A DNA stretch of 64,000 nucleotides from CAZSVE01 sp964610175 (GCA_964610175.1 CAZSVE010000001.1:57199-121198), one strand, 5' to 3'; shown: positions 34,148-43,521, counted from the stretch's first letter. Notes: generated by a model not told the origin, from the letters alone. A program made the numbers and translations.

Positions 34148-37090
34148 ATGCTTTCAAGCACCATAAACCACCAGCCAACCACCGTGACTACATCACCACT
34201 CCCCCCGGCATTTCAGGATCTGGCACACCAACGCCTCGGCGCGTTTCAGGCGCAGGCCAAGGCATCGCCCAAGGTGCTCGAAGCCCTCCTGAATCTACCC
34301 ATCGATACGCCCCGCGTCTGGGCGTGCAGTGACTTCGTGGTCAATGCCTGTACCCGTAATCCCCAACTGGTGATGGATCTCCTGGAAACGGGGGACCTGA
34401 TACGTTCTTATCCATCGAACCATTATGAACAAGAGGCGCGGCAAGCCGTATCCGTGGCCTCATCGGAGGAGGATCTATTCGGCGTGTTGCGCCGCTTTCG
34501 GCGACGCGAGATGGTGCGCATCGCCTGGCGCGATCTGGGGGGAAGGGCAGAGCTCGGTGAAACGGTGCGGGATCTCTCCCTGTTCGCCGATGCCATCATC
34601 GACGCCACGCTGACGAAACTATACGCATGGTCATGCGAGCGCTTCGGTACGCCCATGTCGGAGGCCGGAGAACCGCAACGGCTCGTCGTGCTGGCCATGG
34701 GGAAACTGGGCGCGCGGGAGTTGAATTTCTCATCGGATGTAGATCTGATCTTCGCGTTCCCGGAGTCCGGGCACACGGTGGCCGATGATGCGACGGGGAA
34801 ACGGGGTGGTCTGTCGAACGATGAATTCTTCACCCGACTCGGACAGCGTCTCATCGGACTGCTGAGCCGAAATACCCCGGATGGCACGGTGTTTCGGGTC
34901 GACATGCGCCTGCGGCCCTTCGGCGCCAGTGGACCGCTCGTGATGAGTTTCAATGCCCTGGAAGACTATTACCAGATCCACGGCCGCGATTGGGAACGGT
35001 ACGCGCTAATCCGGGCGCGAGCCATCGCCGGGGATATAGAGGCCGGTAATCGGATGGTCTTCGATAGGCTTCGTCCCTTTGTCTATCGACGTTATCTGGA
35101 CTTCGGTGCCATCGAGTCCTTGCGGGAGATGAAGGTACTGATCGTCCAGGAGATGCGCCAAAAGGGATATCGGGAGAACATAAAACTCGGCCCGGGTGGT
35201 ATTCGCGAGATCGAGTTTCTGGGGCAGGTATTCCAGATCATCCATGGTGGACAAGAACCCGGCCTGAGAGAGCGTCGGATACTCACCGCCATCGGGCGTT
35301 TGGGGGAGCTGGGCCATCTATCCGAGTCCGCCGTCCGAGAGCTATCGGATGCCTATCGCTTTCTGCGCACGGTGGAACATCGACTCCAGGAGGCCGATGA
35401 TTGCCAGACTCACCAGATACCCGAAGAAGAATGGGAGCGCGACCGCCTTGCCGTGGGCGTCGGGCTTGCATCCTGGGCGAACTTGTCCCCGCTTCTCCAT
35501 CGGCATCAAGACAACATCAAGGGGCATTTCAACCGCGTTTTCGCGGAATCCGAAGAGACGGAGACCTCCGAAAACGATTCCGAACGCAACCTCGTCATGC
35601 TGATGTCGGAAGATATCGGCAAGGCCCAAGGCGAAGAGATCCTACGCCAGGCCGGATTCTCGGATGAGGTCGAAGTGTGGGACATGCTGCACACGCTTCG
35701 TAACAACACCAAATTGCGTTTTCTCACCGAACGTGGGCGGCGCCGATTGGAGAAATTATTGCCAATCGCACTACAGCTGATCGTGGAAGACCATGGGGCA
35801 TCGATCATGACCCTCGATCGTCTGCTTCGGATACTGGAATCCATCGGACGGCGCAGCGTCTACTTTTCCCTATTGCGGGAAAGTCCCACGGCCCTGAAAC
35901 AGCTCATCTGCCTGTGTACGGCAAGCCCCTGGATCACCAGCCAAATCGCTCGCCACCCCCTGCTGCTCAATGAACTATTGAACCCGGATATCCTGCACCT
36001 CCCCCCGAAAACAGCCGACCTGGAAACCGATCTGGCGGTTTGCCTGAAGCACGTACCGAAGGGAGACACCGAACAGGAAATGGAGGCGTTGCGCCGCTTC
36101 AAGCAAAGCAACGTATTGCGGGTCGCGGCCCCCGACGTATGCGATGTGATGCCACTCATGGCCGTAAGCGATCACCTCACCGATGTCGCCGAGGTCTCCC
36201 TGCGGCGAATTTTGCACATCGTCTGGCGCGATCTGGTGAAAAAACACGGAAAACCGCGATACAGGACGGACGACGGCACCAGGAACGCCGCGTTTTGCAT
36301 CGTCGCCTACGGGAAACTGGCCGGATTCGAACTCGGATACGGTTCCGATCTCGATCTGGTATTCCTGCACGACAGCAGCGGAAGCCATCAATACACCGAT
36401 GGCGACAAGACCATGGAAAACAGCGTATTCTTCAGGCGACTCGGGCAGAGAATCATCAACTTCCTGGGCGCCCATACGCCAATGGGTGTCTTGTACGAAG
36501 TCGATATCCGGTTGCGTCCCGGCGGGCAGTCCGGCCCCCTGGTGAGCAACATCGACGCCTTCGCCGACTATCAACACCGGGATGCCTGGACGTGGGAGCA
36601 TCAGGCCCTCGTGCGTTCCCGCGTCGTCGCTGGCGATGCGGCACTCGCGAAACGCTTCGAAGGGATTCGCGCCGCAGTGCTGCGCACGGAACGGGACCCC
36701 GACGAGCTGCGCCGAAAAGTCCGCGAAATGCGCGAGAAAATGCGGAGCGAACTCGATCACCCCCCCGCCGGTCTGTTCGACCTCAAACAGGGAATCGGGG
36801 GAATCATCGATATCGAATTCATCGTGCAGTATACAGTGCTCAGGTGGGCGAGCCGGCTGAAGAAACATCTCGTGCATGGCGACAACATTCACCTCCTCGA
36901 AGGCATCGCAGACACCGGCCTAATAGACAAAAAAGACACCGATGCCCTGGGTGGCGCCTATCGTCAATACCGTTTACGGGCACATGCGCTGGCCCTTCAG
37001 GAACGACCGCCCCTGATAAAAAAGACGGCATTCATGCAGAAACGAACCGTGGTGGCACGGATCTGGAAGCAGCTAATGGAAGACGCGTGA
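34148..37090 (+). CDS. glnE: Glutamine synthetase adenylyltransferase/deadenylase
   Basis: A 980-residue bifunctional enzyme that adenylylates and de-adenylylates glutamine synthetase in response to nitrogen status. Both nucleotidyltransferase domains show their GSD-type motifs: SSDVDLIFAFPESG (about 196-209) in the N-terminal half and GYGSDLDLVFLHDSSG in the C-terminal half (about 738-753). The conserved GPGGIREIEFLGQ and GIGGIIDIEFIVQY stretches follow each. ATG 34148 is preceded by AAGGGG; a TTG six codons upstream is less likely. Its regulators glnB/glnD are not in the window. Confidence 0.96.
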   Translation: MLSSTINHQPTTVTTSPLPPAFQDLAHQRLGAFQAQAKASPKVLEALLNLPIDTPRVWACSDFVVNACTRNPQLVMDLLETGDLIRSYPSNHYEQEARQAVSVASSEEDLFGVLRRFRRREMVRIAWRDLGGRAELGETVRDLSLFADAIIDATLTKLYAWSCERFGTPMSEAGEPQRLVVLAMGKLGARELNFSSDVDLIFAFPESGHTVADDATGKRGGLSNDEFFTRLGQRLIGLLSRNTPDGTVFRVDMRLRPFGASGPLVMSFNALEDYYQIHGRDWERYALIRARAIAGDIEAGNRMVFDRLRPFVYRRYLDFGAIESLREMKVLIVQEMRQKGYRENIKLGPGGIREIEFLGQVFQIIHGGQEPGLRERRILTAIGRLGELGHLSESAVRELSDAYRFLRTVEHRLQEADDCQTHQIPEEEWERDRLAVGVGLASWANLSPLLHRHQDNIKGHFNRVFAESEETETSENDSERNLVMLMSEDIGKAQGEEILRQAGFSDEVEVWDMLHTLRNNTKLRFLTERGRRRLEKLLPIALQLIVEDHGASIMTLDRLLRILESIGRRSVYFSLLRESPTALKQLICLCTASPWITSQIARHPLLLNELLNPDILHLPPKTADLETDLAVCLKHVPKGDTEQEMEALRRFKQSNVLRVAAPDVCDVMPLMAVSDHLTDVAEVSLRRILHIVWRDLVKKHGKPRYRTDDGTRNAAFCIVAYGKLAGFELGYGSDLDLVFLHDSSGSHQYTDGDKTMENSVFFRRLGQRIINFLGAHTPMGVLYEVDIRLRPGGQSGPLVSNIDAFADYQHRDAWTWEHQALVRSRVVAGDAALAKRFEGIRAAVLRTERDPDELRRKVREMREKMRSELDHPPAGLFDLKQGIGGIIDIEFIVQYTVLRWASRLKKHLVHGDNIHLLEGIADTGLIDKKDTDALGGAYRQYRLRAHALALQERPPLIKKTAFMQKRTVVARIWKQLMEDA

Positions 37091-37275
37091 TTCGGGTGCC
37101 ACGCTCTTCGGAGGGAATGTTCAGGAGGGAATGTCGGGGAGTCCAGTCATGCCGGAAAGGGGGCCTGTCCATGACCGGTCGATAGTCGATAACCCAATGA
37201 TGACTCGGTAAGATAGCTTGGCTTTACTTGCCAACCATAGCGTTTTTACCTATCGCATATCACGCCCCCCGCATA

Positions 37276-38289
37276 CTACCCCTCATCGACAACACGGCTT
37301 TCGATTTGCGCCTCGATCCGTTTCAATTCTTCCTCATCCTGTCTGTCCGCCTGCGCCGCCTCCCATGCCTTGCGCTTGGCATCGAACTTTTCGTATTCCC
37401 TTAGCGCCAATGCCTCCATTTGCTTTTTACCGACAGAGCCTTTGTCCTGCAATAGTTTGAAATCATTGCTCTCGACAATGCGGTCGGCATTTTCGCGCCA
37501 AAAATCCATTGTCGTATCCACGCGGTTTTTCGCCCGCAATTCGGCGGTTTCCAGAAAGATCACCACCAGCCGGTTCAAGGTGTCGATTTCATCCGCGTTC
37601 AAGTAGTTTTTGGCGATAGTGATATCCTGCTTGCGCACAATCGCCCCTTTCCATGTACGCAGCCCCATGTTTTCCCTGTCACTATCCGCCCGCGCCGTGA
37701 CGATTTCCGCCGCCGTTTGTCCGGTCACGGCGAACAGCAGCTTGTTTTGCACCTCACTGAAAAACATTTGCGTGGCCTTGTCGCTGGGATCGTAGTCGCT
37801 GGAGAGGGCAAACAGATCCCGCACCTTTTGGTAGAAACGCTTTTCCGAGGCGCGAATATCCCGGATACGCGCCAGCATTTCGTCGAAGTAATCCGGGCGG
37901 CCATCTGGATTTTTGAGGCGCTCGTCATCCATGACAAAGCCTTTCACCATGTACTCGCGCAGGTGGCGGTTGGCCCATTGCCTGAACTGGGTTCCCCGCA
38001 CACCGCTTACCCTGAAACCAATGGCCAGAATCATGGGCAAGGCATAATGTGTTACCGAATAGTTTTTACCGTCAGCGGCAGTCAGTAAGAAATCCTTACA
38101 TACTGAATTTTTGTTTAGTTCGTTTTGTTTCAGTATGTTGGAAATGTGTGTCGTGATGTTTTCACGAGAGGTGGCAAAAAGTTCGGCCAACTGTTTCTGG
38201 CTTAACCAGACCTCCCCGTCTTGCGCATACAGCGCCACCGAAGCCTTGCCGTCCTGGGTTTTATAAATAATGATGTTTTGCTGCGCCAT
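37276..38289 (-). CDS. RhuM family protein
   Basis: A 337-residue protein of the virulence RhuM family. It opens with IIIYKTQDGKASVALYAQDG and EVWLSQKQLAELFATSRENI, which looks like a DNA-binding KilA-N/ORF6N-like start. It continues with KNYSVTHYALPMILAIGFRV, typical of the family, and ends in a charged helical segment. The ATG follows GGAGGTAAAGG. RhuM genes occur in pathogenicity and defence islands and on mobile elements; the biochemical role is unknown. Composition is more AT-rich than the neighbouring glnE, and it is flanked by repeats, which suggests acquisition. Confidence 0.88.
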   Translation of the reverse strand: MAQQNIIIYKTQDGKASVALYAQDGEVWLSQKQLAELFATSRENITTHISNILKQNELNKNSVCKDFLLTAADGKNYSVTHYALPMILAIGFRVSGVRGTQFRQWANRHLREYMVKGFVMDDERLKNPDGRPDYFDEMLARIRDIRASEKRFYQKVRDLFALSSDYDPSDKATQMFFSEVQNKLLFAVTGQTAAEIVTARADSDRENMGLRTWKGAIVRKQDITIAKNYLNADEIDTLNRLVVIFLETAELRAKNRVDTTMDFWRENADRIVESNDFKLLQDKGSVGKKQMEALALREYEKFDAKRKAWEAAQADRQDEEELKRIEAQIESRVVDEG

Positions 38290-38558
38290 CCTTTACCTCC
38301 AAAGCCGCAAATCTTGCCCCGCGTACACTTTTTCTCGTAAGCACTTGATTTTTCAATGATGCTATTTCCTCGCCAGAAACATCGCAAATCGATACCCCAA
38401 CCCGGCATGGCCGGGTGGGAGGCAAGGAGAGGGATTCGCCCTTGCGTGGTTGTTCAAGTACGTTATTTTATGCCTCCTGAAAATTCCCTCTTCGCTACCT
38501 CCCGACTCCATGCCAAAGGGGACATTTCTGCTTTGGGTCGACATGCTTCATCCGCACC

Positions 38559-38598
38559 AAAAAAATGACGGTCCCCCGATGGGTCCGGGGAACCGTCA
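38559..38598 (-). terminator. Rho-independent terminator
   Basis: On the minus strand, arms 'tgacggt' (plus 38566-38572) and 'accgtca' (38592-38598) plus an inner CCCCG/CGGGG stem, with one mismatch, are followed by seven T (plus-strand A run 38559-38565). It lies about 500 bases downstream of the caspase-like gene and may end that operon. Confidence 0.75.
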
Positions 38599-38692
38599 GC
38601 TTCACGATTGGATCGGGTTTTATGAGGCACCAATTTCGCTTTACCAATACCGGGTCATGCGTTGTCGGCTCGAGCACAAGCTTCGCCAGGAT
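38590..38692 (+). repeat. R1 interspersed repeat
   Basis: Plus copy starting within the terminator ('cagcttcacgattggatcg') and ending 'cacaagcttcgccagg'. Its first 'tttatttcccgct' block is replaced by the terminator arm. Confidence 0.8.
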
Positions 38693-38740
38693 CTTCGAAT
38701 GCCTGAAATCTTTACAAATGGATCGAATTTTCAAATCGAT

Positions 38741-38778
38741 GTAGGTCGGGTTAGACCGAAGGGCGTAACCCGACCTAC
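38741..38778. repeat. 13-bp stem palindrome (REP-like)
   Basis: Arms 'gtaggtcgggtta' (38741-38753) and 'taacccgacctac' (38766-38778) are perfect inverted repeats around a 12-base loop. Many proteobacteria carry a short element of this kind. Confidence 0.8.
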
Positions 38779-38904
38779 TGTGTTGGGTTATGGCTGTTGG
38801 GTTATGCAATTCCTTCTCGACAATCGACATGAGCGCGCGAATGTTCGTGGTTGGTCGACGGGTTTTCGCGATTGTGACTTCACGAGAATTCACGGGTAGT
38901 TTCT

Positions 38905-39036
38905 GCCATCCCTGGCATCCGGGTCCCGCCAATCCATGGCGGGATGACGGAAGTGCTGAATTTCTACACAATCGCCTGAAACAACCTCCCTCGTCATCCC
39001 GGAAGGGAATGCCGGGACCCAGACGCCAGGGACGGC
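38905..39036. repeat. 132-base palindromic element (MITE-like)
   Basis: Terminal arms of about 25 bases beginning 'gccatccctggcatccggg' and ending 'acgccagggacggc' are inverted copies with about four mismatches. Inner 'cgggatgacgg' and 'cgtcatcccg' words are also complementary. No coding capacity. Confidence 0.75.
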
Positions 39037-39100
39037 AACAGGATTCGGTTGCGGCCTTGGTCGCGCTAGTTATCCGTTCACTTTATCTGCTCTTCGAACC

Positions 39101-41200
39101 CTATTTTTCGACCTCGATGACCCGTTCCGCCGTGGTCCACATCCCTGTTTTCACCGTCTTCGCTTTCGGATTTCGCGCCGTGCCCCGCGCGGCGTTGGCC
39201 AGGAGTTCCTCCAGGGAACTGCGCGATTTCCCCCTCGTCTCCGGTAGCGGTGCCCCGCCCCGTACCGCCTGCTGCATCAGAAGACCGTAGTTGGTGGGCT
39301 CCGTGGTGGCAAAGAGCTTCAGGATGTCACGCACGCCTTGCCGCCCCTCGGGTACGAAACCTTTCAGGGTAATGGTCTCCTTCCTGCCGGGCGAGAGCCG
39401 GATCTGCTCCCTTCGGGATGGAAATACCAGGGCGACGCTGCCATTGCTGGAGAGATCCAACAGCGCGACGTACACGGGGTCCTTGGACTTGTTGGTGATC
39501 TCCACGGTGCATTCCCCGCCGTCGGAAAGCGTCGCCACCGAGGCATCGGTGCGTTTTCCCGTGGCGGGTTTTATTCGGAAGCCGATCTCGATCCCGGGAT
39601 TGGGGTTTTCGATCCCTCGGATATTGAACCATCTCGCCCACCGGATGACCTGTTTCACGATTTTCGAGACCGTGTCCTTGTCGCCGATCCCGACGGGTGG
39701 CGAAAAGTTACCCATGGCGGGGGCCGTTACGCCGGTGGCGGGATCACCGAACTCGGTGATGATGAAACCCTTCGGCCCTTGTTTCTCCGTACCTTCCCGA
39801 AGCAGCAGGTCATAGCCACTTGCCTGCTTTTGTTCCTCGATATGCCGGTATGCAGCCAGTTCGTCCCTGATTTTCCGGAGGGTCCTGGATCTATCCACGT
39901 CCATGAAATGAACCTTGAATCCGGCATCCGGCCAATTGTGCTCCCATTCCACGGCGCGGGAGGCGGTCTCGATGCCTCTACCCCCAATCACCCTGGCCTT
40001 CGAAGTGGTTACCCCGACCTCGATGATCTCGATGCCGGCGATGGGTCTCACCCCTTCCCCGAATGACTTGGTCCGAGGCGCATAGACGGCATAGATAGAA
40101 CCCTCGGTCACCCCATGCACTCGACCTGCCTTCAGCGTTACGGTGTTTGCGCGCACCTCGGAAATCGACACAGAAGGCGCAGGCACCAGGCTCTTGTGGT
40201 CGAAGACGTACCGATTGCTTCCAGGGCCCTCCAACTGGGGGTGTTGGGCCGGAAACCTGCTGCCCACATCGATTGTCACCCGATCCATGACATCCCGGTA
40301 GGTAACACTGGTGATGGCACTGGCACCCGCCTCCCGGATGCTTCTCACCAGGTTCCAGGTCATGACGCCATAGGACATCCCGCCCTGGACCACTTCATGG
40401 GAGCGTTCATGGGCGGCAGACCCCGAGATCAGGACGTACCTGGCATTCTCGGGACGCAGATCGTTTTTGCCCTCCGCGACGCCCCGTGTCGTAGCTCGGG
40501 TGGCCTGGGTTCCGAAGATGGGTCTCCGTCTCGGAGGGATGCGCGTATCCGGTGTCGCCGTCCGCGCGAGTCCTGCCCCCCGGGTCGTCGTGCCGGAATG
40601 GCAGCTATCGAAGATGAAGGTCACATGGGGGGTGATCGCAGTCAGCCTCGCCATCATCTCGTTGATCTCGTCATCGGTAATGTCCCGGTTGGGATGGGGG
40701 GCACCATGACTGCTGTCGTGGGTCACCAGGGTTTCATCGAGGTTATCGCTGGTTTCATCCCCATCGATATCCGGCAATCGGGAACCATGGCCACTGAACT
40801 GAAAGACCACGATGGAATCCCGGTTCGCCTTGTCGATGAGATGTTCCTTGAAGGCGGTGATGATGCCGTCGCGGGTGGCCTCGCCATCGGTGAGCACGCG
40901 GATGTGTCGCCCATCGTCGCGAAAACCGAAAGACGTCACCAGCAACTCCTTCATGATGGCGACATCGTTTTTGGCGCCTCGCAGGTCGCTGATGCCGGTG
41001 TCGTTATATCGGTAATCATCGATACCCACCAACAGGGCCAGTTTGTCGGCATCCCCAGCCGGTAGGGCCGGTTTATCGGCATCCCCGGCCGGTGGGGCAT
41101 CGTCACCATCGGGGATACCGGCGCAGCTCACCGCCCCCATGGAGACAAAGACAACCAGGATGCACGCAATGGCAAGGCGCCACGATGTGTTTTTTGTCAT
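39101..41200 (-). CDS. Caspase-like (peptidase C14) lipoprotein with DUF4384-like domain
   Basis: A 699-residue protein. A hydrophobic signal segment (about 9-25) ends in SCAG, with C26 as a possible lipidation site. A linker with repeated PAGDADK units follows, then a metacaspase-type domain (about 53-330) with catalytic H138 in FSGHGS and C200 in FDSCHSG. The C-terminal part (about 540-640: ECTVEITNKSKDPVYVALLD, LSPGRKETITLKGF) matches DUF4384-type domains. An AAGGTG ribosome site precedes the ATG. It lies 89 bases downstream of the TOPRIM-like gene on the same strand. If the signal is real, the protease acts outside the cytoplasm. Substrate unknown. Confidence 0.87.
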   Translation of the reverse strand: MTKNTSWRLAIACILVVFVSMGAVSCAGIPDGDDAPPAGDADKPALPAGDADKLALLVGIDDYRYNDTGISDLRGAKNDVAIMKELLVTSFGFRDDGRHIRVLTDGEATRDGIITAFKEHLIDKANRDSIVVFQFSGHGSRLPDIDGDETSDNLDETLVTHDSSHGAPHPNRDITDDEINEMMARLTAITPHVTFIFDSCHSGTTTRGAGLARTATPDTRIPPRRRPIFGTQATRATTRGVAEGKNDLRPENARYVLISGSAAHERSHEVVQGGMSYGVMTWNLVRSIREAGASAITSVTYRDVMDRVTIDVGSRFPAQHPQLEGPGSNRYVFDHKSLVPAPSVSISEVRANTVTLKAGRVHGVTEGSIYAVYAPRTKSFGEGVRPIAGIEIIEVGVTTSKARVIGGRGIETASRAVEWEHNWPDAGFKVHFMDVDRSRTLRKIRDELAAYRHIEEQKQASGYDLLLREGTEKQGPKGFIITEFGDPATGVTAPAMGNFSPPVGIGDKDTVSKIVKQVIRWARWFNIRGIENPNPGIEIGFRIKPATGKRTDASVATLSDGGECTVEITNKSKDPVYVALLDLSSNGSVALVFPSRREQIRLSPGRKETITLKGFVPEGRQGVRDILKLFATTEPTNYGLLMQQAVRGGAPLPETRGKSRSSLEELLANAARGTARNPKAKTVKTGMWTTAERVIEVEK

Positions 41201-41215
41201 GATTTCACCTTCGGT

Positions 41216-41272
41216 GTTTTATCTTGTTTCTCTCCCGCTCGGTATTCCCGAATGAGCCAGGTTTTGCCGGGG
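41216..41272 (+). repeat. Degenerate R1 fragment
   Basis: Matches the first half of R1 loosely ('cttgtttctctcccgctcgg', 'aatgagccaggttttgcc'). It lies between the caspase-like and TOPRIM-like genes and is the only non-coding material there. Confidence 0.5.
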
Positions 41273-41289
41273 CTCTGCCGAAACCCCGC

Positions 41290-41955
41290 TCACGAGGGGG
41301 CCCCGGTGTTCGGAGCCAGCGCCCGGAGTTGGTCGCGAAAATGCGCGAAGCTCGGGAAGCGGTTCCTGTCCGGGTCCATGCGGGGGGCGATTTCTTTCGC
41401 CCATCGGGATTTTTCCTCGCCGATGGTCGATGGACCCTTGGCCTTCAGTGCCTTGGACCCACCGGGATGGATGGCGTCGGCGAGCCTTTCCCAGGTGCCG
41501 CAGATGCTGTCCTTTTTGTAGCGCGCAAGCACGTGCTTTTTTGCCTTTGGGTAGGCGGAAAGGATGGCCTCCGTGTCGCCCAGCAGCCAGGCCTCGCCCT
41601 CCTCGATGGCGAGACAAAAGCGCGTCTCCGGGGCCGGGTCGCAGGCTTTCGACACGTTACCGAGTTCGGCCAGGAATCCGTCCCGATCCCGGCGGTCCAG
41701 GTCGCAGACCACGATGACCGCCGCCGCCTCCCCGGATTCGCGAAACGCCTTGCCGTATCCCCGAAGACGCATGGGCAGGTCGTTCAGCAATAACCGTTTC
41801 CGCGGGTCGGGCTTTCCCCCCAGATCCATCGGGATGCGCCCAAGGCCCTTGTAGGCAAAGATACGCCACTCATGGCCCGCGCCGAGGATCTTCGGGAGCA
41901 GGATCTTCAGCATCTCCTTGCCGGATTGGTCCTCCACCAGGATCTCGAAACGCAT
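41290..41955 (-). CDS. DUF4276 TOPRIM-like protein
   Basis: A 221-residue protein. MRFEILVEDQSGKEML supplies an acidic residue on the first strand (E4 or E8), VVCDLDRRDRDGF carries a DxD pair (D85, D87), and the family-typical IEEGEAWLLGD lies near 117-127. These are the hallmarks of TOPRIM-like folds and of DUF4276. The start ATG is 2 bases after the stop of the upstream ATPase gene, so the two are coupled. An ATPase plus a separate TOPRIM protein resembles the split OLD/PARIS-type anti-phage arrangement, but I cannot tie it to a named system. The very long open frame upstream is the shadow of the ATPase gene. Confidence 0.82.
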   Translation of the reverse strand: MRFEILVEDQSGKEMLKILLPKILGAGHEWRIFAYKGLGRIPMDLGGKPDPRKRLLLNDLPMRLRGYGKAFRESGEAAAVIVVCDLDRRDRDGFLAELGNVSKACDPAPETRFCLAIEEGEAWLLGDTEAILSAYPKAKKHVLARYKKDSICGTWERLADAIHPGGSKALKAKGPSTIGEEKSRWAKEIAPRMDPDRNRFPSFAHFRDQLRALAPNTGAPS

Positions 41956-41957
41956 GG

Positions 41958-43223
41958 CTAGCTGGCATCCAGGTAGTCGCTGTACCACAGGCCACCCAGG
42001 GGCAGCCCCTCCCCGACCATGTTGCGCACGATGGGGTCCTCGCTGGCGCGGCGCGCGGTGACGAAGCCGTCCTCGCCCTTTTCCAGCACCCAGACCTCCT
42101 CGGGGTCCAGGGCATCGACGAAGTAGGGCTGGTGCGTGGTGACCAGGATCTGGGCGCCGCCCTCGCGCCGGGTGTGTTCGCGGAACTCCCGGGCCAGGGT
42201 CTCCAGCAGTTTGTGATAGAGGCCGTTCTCGGGCTCTTCGATACAGAGGAAGGGCGGCGGCGTCGGGTCCTCCAGGAGCAAAAGATAGGCGAACACCTTG
42301 AGGGTGCCGTCGGAGACCTGGGGGGCGTAGAAGGGGTCCTGGAAGCCCTTGTCGTTGAAGCGGAGCAGCAGCCTGCCGTCCGGGGTGCGTTGCGTGTCGA
42401 TCTTGTCGATGCCGGGGATGCGCGTCGCGATGCGGTCCAGGATGCCCTGGAAACGTCCCTTGTGTTCGCGCTCCATGAACTGGACCACGTTGCCGAGGTT
42501 GTCGCCGCGGAGATTCAGGTGTTTCTGGGGCCCGGCCATGGGCAGTTCCCGCGCCGCGTTGGGGTCGAAGTAGCTGAGGTACCAGCCTTCGATGAACTGC
42601 CGGAATCGGGCGATGCGGGGATGCTGCTTCAAGGCGCCCAGGGTGGCGATACCGAGCCTGCGAGAGTCGGAGAGTTCTACGGATTCGGCATCGAGATCTC
42701 TCTGCCAACGTCCCTCGGAAATAACGTCCAGTACGGCATCGAATGCGATGTCGATACCATCCCGTGCCTCATCGATCTGTTTCCCCCCCTGTTCTCCTTT
42801 CCAGGCAATACCTTTCCCGTTATCTAGCGCGAGAAATGCCGAAACGGAATCGTTTTCCTGGTCGGGCCGTTCCTGCCAAAGCACTTCCCGGAGAACGAAG
42901 GGGCGTCCGTCCTTGTCCGAATTGATGGCCAGGACAAAGCCAATCACCGGGCTGATTTCGTCCTCTCTGTAATGAACGAAAAACCCGATGGGGCCTTGCT
43001 GGCCCTTGGAACGGATGCGCTCGAAACCGCCCCGGCCCCGGGCATCACAGGCCTCTTCCACCCCGAGCCTCAGGCAATCGGAGAGGAACCCGAAGGCGTC
43101 GAACAGGGTGCTCTTGCCGACGCCATTCTTGCCGATGACGGCGGTGAGCGGCGTCAGCCCAAAGAGACTGACATCCTTCAAGGCGCAAAAATTCATTATT
43201 CGAATGCCTTCGATTCTGGCCAT
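41958..43223 (-). CDS. AAA family ATPase (OLD/AAA_21-like)
   Basis: A 421-residue ABC/SMC-like ATPase of the AAA_21/AAA_15 group. It has Walker A GKNGVGKST (31-39), a middle region with FLHY-type variable insert, a signature-like QVSDGTLKVFAYLLLLEDP, Walker B FLCIEEPENGLY (about 327-338) and the sensor-type histidine in LVTTHQPYFVDAL (about 362-374). AAGGAG lies upstream of the ATG. First of a tightly packed minus-strand set followed by the TOPRIM-like and caspase-like genes. OLD-family ATPases are common in phage defence; here the nuclease part is not fused but encoded next door. Confidence 0.88.
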   Translation of the reverse strand: MARIEGIRIMNFCALKDVSLFGLTPLTAVIGKNGVGKSTLFDAFGFLSDCLRLGVEEACDARGRGGFERIRSKGQQGPIGFFVHYREDEISPVIGFVLAINSDKDGRPFVLREVLWQERPDQENDSVSAFLALDNGKGIAWKGEQGGKQIDEARDGIDIAFDAVLDVISEGRWQRDLDAESVELSDSRRLGIATLGALKQHPRIARFRQFIEGWYLSYFDPNAARELPMAGPQKHLNLRGDNLGNVVQFMEREHKGRFQGILDRIATRIPGIDKIDTQRTPDGRLLLRFNDKGFQDPFYAPQVSDGTLKVFAYLLLLEDPTPPPFLCIEEPENGLYHKLLETLAREFREHTRREGGAQILVTTHQPYFVDALDPEEVWVLEKGEDGFVTARRASEDPIVRNMVGEGLPLGGLWYSDYLDAS

Positions 43224-43346
43224 GGGGGTTCTCCTTTTGTATGTCGTCCGGTGGGGTGACGGGCAATCCTAGGACTGTGGATCATTCCTGATTTCCTAAT
43301 CCTAACCCGGCAAAGCCGGAACCAAAATTCCATCGCATGAAGGACA

Positions 43347-43440
43347 TGTTAGCGCTTCGCGCCAAGACTGAAGCGGGGTGGGTCCTGGCAGGCGCACTGG
43401 TTCTCTCGGGATTTTTGTTTTTCCGATACCTTGAAGGATA
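43347..43440 (+). repeat. R3 repeat
   Basis: Starts 'catgttagcgcttcgcgcc', ends 'gtttttccgataccttgaa'. Joined directly to R4. Confidence 0.75.
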
Positions 43441-43521
43441 TGTCATCTCGACCGAAGGGAGAGATCTTGTGCATTTGGAATTTTTCAAGCCAGAAGATTT
43501 CTCGCTACGCTCGAAATGACA
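43441..43521. repeat. R4 palindromic element
   Basis: Arms start 'tgtcatctcgaccgaagg' and end 'acgctcgaaatgaca'. Relative to the copy at 27287 the arms are in swapped order, as expected for an inverted insertion. Confidence 0.75.

Larger units (their letters stand above)
38290..39100. other. Intergenic repeat cluster
   Basis: No gene. In order: a minus-strand terminator hairpin (38559-38598), an R1 copy (38590-38692), a small hairpin of the 'gtaggtcgggtta' type (38741-38778) and a 132-base palindromic element (38905-39036). This separates RhuM from the caspase-like gene. Confidence 0.65.

Noticed and set aside
36040..37185. Plus-strand frame of 381 codons within glnE
   Set aside because: Overlaps glnE in another frame and has the arginine-rich composition of a shadow frame.
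43337..43519. 60-codon frame with a hydrophobic stretch
   Set aside because: Made from repeats R3 and R4; similar frames occur at other R3 copies with different endings.
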